Shown: piece by piece, positions 61,460 through 64,000 of the stretch
How the letters are laid out: the number at the start of each line of letters is the position of its first letter
How positions within the stretch are numbered: the first letter of the stretch is position 1
NCBI RefSeq assembly: GCF_030814815.1
Contig: NZ_JAUSVR010000003.1
Location: 186,001-250,000, forward strand
Source: Ancylobacter amanitiformis
Lineage (GTDB): Bacteria; Pseudomonadota; Alphaproteobacteria; Rhizobiales; Xanthobacteraceae
Direction of reading: 5' to 3'
Length of the DNA stretch: 64,000 bases
Position numbers and translations under genes: made by a program
Notes under the pieces: generated by a model
Database searches by the model: none
Told to the model about the DNA's origin: nothing
Seen by the model: only the letters and a program-made list of their open reading frames with translations

Positions 61460-62218
61460 ATGAGCCTCCCCGATCCCCCCCTCGCGGCCGCCCCTTTCGA
61501 CATCGCCGCCCGCGTGCTGCATCGCGACGGCATGATGCTGGTCATCGACAAGCCGCCGGGACTGGCCGTGCACAAGGGTCCCAAGGGCGGGGAGACGCTG
61601 GCCGATCATCTCGACGCGCTGCGCTTCGGCCTGCCGGGCGCCCCCGAACTCGCGCATCGGCTGGACAAGGACACGTCCGGCTGCCTCGTGCTCGGCCGCC
61701 ACCGCAAGGCGCTGGCCGAGCTGGGCAAGGCCTTCGCCGGTGGCACGGTGGGCAAGACCTACATGGCGGTGGTGCGCGGCGTGCCGCGCGAGGCGCGCGG
61801 GCGCATCGAGCTGAAGCTGGCCAAGCGTTCGCCCACGCGCGGCTGGTGGATGGCGGTCGATCCGCGCGGGCAGGAAGCCATCACCGAATGGGAGAGCATC
61901 GCTACCGGCGAGGGCCTCGCCGTGCTGGCGCTCTCGCCGCTCACCGGCCGCACGCACCAGCTGCGGGTGCATCTCGACGCGATCGGCCATCCGATCCTGG
62001 GCGACAGCATCTATGGCGGGGCCTCGCGCCTGCCCGGCGGCCCGATCCTGCATCTTCATGCGCGCCGCGTGGTGGTCCCGCAGCGACAGGGCCATCCGCC
62101 GATCGATGTGCGGGCGCCGCTGCCCGGCCACATGCGGGCGACGCTGGAGCGCGCCGGCCTCGACCCCGCCACGCTGGAAGCCGCGGCCGATGCGATCGCC
62201 TTCTCGAAGCTCGGCTAG
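61460..62218 (+). CDS. RluA-family RNA pseudouridine synthase
   Basis: The 252-residue enzyme converts uridine to pseudouridine in rRNA or tRNA. The catalytic aspartate is in AHRLDKDTSGCLV, DKPPGLAVHKG is motif I, and LTGRTHQLRVHL and HPILGDSIYGG follow. There is no S4 domain. The RluA/RluC/TruC substrate class cannot be fixed by eye. ATG 61460 is chosen over a TTG 18 bases upstream. Confidence 0.9.
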   Translation: MSLPDPPLAAAPFDIAARVLHRDGMMLVIDKPPGLAVHKGPKGGETLADHLDALRFGLPGAPELAHRLDKDTSGCLVLGRHRKALAELGKAFAGGTVGKTYMAVVRGVPREARGRIELKLAKRSPTRGWWMAVDPRGQEAITEWESIATGEGLAVLALSPLTGRTHQLRVHLDAIGHPILGDSIYGGASRLPGGPILHLHARRVVVPQRQGHPPIDVRAPLPGHMRATLERAGLDPATLEAAADAIAFSKLG

Positions 62219-62236
62219 AGCCGTCTTCGGGCCGCT

Positions 62237-63199
62237 CTAGCCCACCGATAGAGCCCGCGCCAGGCTGGCACCGACCTGACCGGCGCCGAGAAGGCCCGGC
62301 GTCGGGTGGGTGATGACCGATACCGGCGTCGCGGCGAGGCGCTCATCGAAGGGTGGGTGCTCCAGGAAAGCCTCCATGAATGGCGAGCCCGCGAAGAGCG
62401 GGACGAGGCCCGCCGAGACGCCGCCGGCCAGGAACACGCCGCCGCGCGCGTCGAACAGCAAAGCGAGGTCGCCCGCGATGCGGCCGAATACCCGCAGGAA
62501 GATGTGGCAGCTTTCCAGCGCCTCTTCATCGCCCGCCTCCGCCGCGGCGATGACGGCATGCGATTCCAGCCGATCGCCGGAAAACACCTGATGCACGCGG
62601 GCGAGCCCGGAGCCGGACAGCACGTTCTCGACGCTCACCGTGCCGCCGAAGGCGCGCGACAGATGGGCGAGCAGGCGGGCCTCCTGCACGTTGACGGCGC
62701 CGAGCCGCACATGACCACCCTCGCCCTTGACAACGGTCGCATCGCCCGGCGTGCGCACCAGCGCGGCCGTGCCGAAGCCGGTGCCGGGACCACAGGCGAG
62801 GCAGGGGGCATCCGGTGCGGCATGGCCGGGATTGATCGTCACCACGTCGTCCGCGCCGAGCGCCGGCACGCCATGGGCCAGGGCCTCGAAATCGTTGAGC
62901 ACGGCAAGCCGGTCCCAGCCGAAGCGCGCGCTTAATTCCGGGCGGGTGAAGGCCCAGTCGCGATTGGTCAGTCTCACCTCGGCGATGTCCACCGGGCCGG
63001 CAATGGCCAGCACCGCGCCGCGCACCGCCTGGGCGGCGGCCGGATCGCGCGCGGCGAGGTCGGCCTCGATCATTGATTCGAAGCCAGCGAACGAATCATT
63101 GCGATGGATCTGGACATCGCGCGGCACGCCATCGACGCCCACCAGGGCAAGGCGCGAGGAGGTTCCGCCGATATCGGCGATCAGGATCAGATGGGACAT
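62237..63199 (-). CDS. glk: Glucokinase
   Basis: This 320-residue Glk-family kinase phosphorylates glucose with ATP. ILIADIGGTSSRLAL is the phosphate-1 loop, LNDFEALAHG holds the catalytic aspartate, and CGPGTGFGTA and KGEGGHVRLG follow. It is convergent with the RluA gene and divergent from rsmB. It would feed glucose to the Entner-Doudoroff pathway, which kdgK at 25 kb also suggests. Confidence 0.93.
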   Translation of the reverse strand: MSHLILIADIGGTSSRLALVGVDGVPRDVQIHRNDSFAGFESMIEADLAARDPAAAQAVRGAVLAIAGPVDIAEVRLTNRDWAFTRPELSARFGWDRLAVLNDFEALAHGVPALGADDVVTINPGHAAPDAPCLACGPGTGFGTAALVRTPGDATVVKGEGGHVRLGAVNVQEARLLAHLSRAFGGTVSVENVLSGSGLARVHQVFSGDRLESHAVIAAAEAGDEEALESCHIFLRVFGRIAGDLALLFDARGGVFLAGGVSAGLVPLFAGSPFMEAFLEHPPFDERLAATPVSVITHPTPGLLGAGQVGASLARALSVG

Positions 63200-63366
63200 G
63201 AAACCAGCGCTGCGGAGACGGCCTCGGGATGAGGAAAGGATAGGAGACGATCTTGCCCGCTTTCACAAGGGAGGCGGTGCGACGTGGCGTCATCCTTCCC
63301 CTTCCGGGCGCCTTGCGGCCATCGCGATGTTGCCTTCGCGCGCGTGCCGGCCTAGTGCCATCGACG

Positions 63367-64000
63367 ATGAACACGAAATCACCTGCACCGCGCCGTTCCC
63401 GCGCGAACGCTCCCGCCGGCACCCGGCCTCCCGAGGCGCCGGGCCTCGCCGTGCGCCGCGCCGCCGCCGAGGCGATCGACGCGGTGCTGGAAAGAGCCCG
63501 CCCGCTCGAAGAGGTGATCGAGCGGGCGGCACGCGGCCTCGACGAGCGCGACCGGGCGCTGGCCCGCATGATCGCCGCCACCGTGCTGCGCCGTCTCGGC
63601 AGCCTGCGCGCGCTGGTGCGCTCCATGCTGGAGCGCGCCCTGCCGGAGAAGGCGCGCCGGGTGGAGACGCTGCTGCTCATCGGCGCCGCGCAGATCCTGT
63701 TCATGGACGTGCCGGACCATGCCGCGGTGGCGACCAGCGTCGAACTGGCCGGCGAGGATCAGTCGACGGCCGGTTTCAAGGGGCTGGTCAATGCCGTGCT
63801 GCGGCGGATCGCCCGCGAGGGCCGGGCGGTGCTCCCCGACGTGGCCGACCAGCCGCCATGGTTGATCGACGGCTGGGCCAACGCCTATGGCGCGCCGATG
63901 GCGCAGGCCATTTCCCGCGCGCTGGCCAGCGAGGCGGCGCTCGATCTCACCGTCAAGGGCGATGCCGCCGGCTGGGCCGAGCGGTTGGGCGGGCGGTTGC
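63367..64000 (+). CDS. rsmB: 16S rRNA (cytosine(967)-C(5))-methyltransferase, 5' part
   Basis: The ATG at 63367 opens a frame that runs through the window end without a stop (at least 211 codons). After about 28 basic, disordered residues, a NusB-like domain follows: VRRAAAEAIDAVLERARPLEEV, DERDRALARMIAATVLRRLG, LLIGAAQILFMDVPDHAAVATSVELA and GFKGLVNAVLRRIARE are its typical helices. Then comes the linker PPWLIDGWANAYGAPMAQAI before the methyltransferase domain, which lies outside. RsmB methylates C967 of 16S rRNA. Confidence 0.9.
   Translation, partial: MNTKSPAPRRSRANAPAGTRPPEAPGLAVRRAAAEAIDAVLERARPLEEVIERAARGLDERDRALARMIAATVLRRLGSLRALVRSMLERALPEKARRVETLLLIGAAQILFMDVPDHAAVATSVELAGEDQSTAGFKGLVNAVLRRIAREGRAVLPDVADQPPWLIDGWANAYGAPMAQAISRALASEAALDLTVKGDAAGWAERLGGRL

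Overview
The window is GC-rich, densely packed bacterial chromosome. Gene families, the Zur/Znu and RsmB/map-radC content, codon bias and gene order all fit an alphaproteobacterium of the Hyphomicrobiales. A Xanthobacteraceae-like facultative methylotroph or oxalotroph (Ancylobacter/Starkeya/Xanthobacter type) is my inference, not something the sequence proves. I see no rRNA, tRNA, CRISPR array, prophage or complete insertion sequence.

Region 1 (about 0.3-21.4 kb) is a nearly self-contained oxalate assimilation island. It holds two OxlT-type oxalate/formate antiporters, two formyl-CoA:oxalate CoA-transferases (Frc), oxalyl-CoA decarboxylase (Oxc), a PanE-family protein that matches the oxalyl-CoA reductase (PanE2) known from Methylobacterium, an FAH-family hydrolase/decarboxylase of unknown role, and a SucCD succinyl-CoA ligase. 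The glyoxylate-to-glycerate module gcl-hyi-glxR lies inside it. Control elements are two paralogous FCD-type GntR regulators, an IclR regulator and a stand-alone PAS protein. A near-identical 18-bp operator recurs upstream of the gntR-oxc-frc operon, upstream of the panE2 operon, upstream of oxlT-2 and upstream of a possible 42-residue membrane protein. A separate cluster of three IclR-type dyads sits between gcl and iclR. The expected flow is: oxalate in, formate out; oxalyl-CoA is split by Oxc for energy or reduced by PanE2 to glyoxylate for carbon.

Region 2 (21.4-35.5 kb) is mixed housekeeping: Nudix and DJ-1/PfpI proteins, a lytic transglycosylase, a CDF metal exporter, KDG kinase, an SDR enzyme, a DUF1311 protein, a class I aminotransferase, a double-GNAT protein, map-radC, a DMT permease, a two-domain Inh/Omp19-type protease inhibitor carrying a perfect 31-bp inverted repeat inside its coding sequence, a D-2-hydroxyacid dehydrogenase and a MarR regulator.

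Region 3 (35.6-44.2 kb) is a divergent pair of catabolic operons. One strand has an NMT1/THI5-like ABC importer, a cytosine-deaminase-like amidohydrolase, an FAD-linked oxidase and a flavodoxin-fold oxidoreductase. The other has RidA, a creatininase-family amidohydrolase and an Ldh-family dehydrogenase. Together they look like an uncharacterised pathway for a cyclic nitrogen compound.

Region 4 (44.2-64 kb) has a phosphoribosyltransferase, ppa, and a zinc uptake operon (a His-rich membrane protein, ZnuC, ZnuB, ZnuA) followed by a COG0523 GTPase. Further on are a MarR-GNAT fusion, a WD40 protein, acetoacetate decarboxylase, a DUF1007/NicO pair resembling ZevAB, asd, and a GIY-YIG gene bracketed by inverted REP-like repeats. 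The window closes with ispG, zur, 3-hydroxybutyrate dehydrogenase with a patatin-like protein, an RluA-type pseudouridine synthase, glucokinase, and the 5' part of rsmB running off the end.
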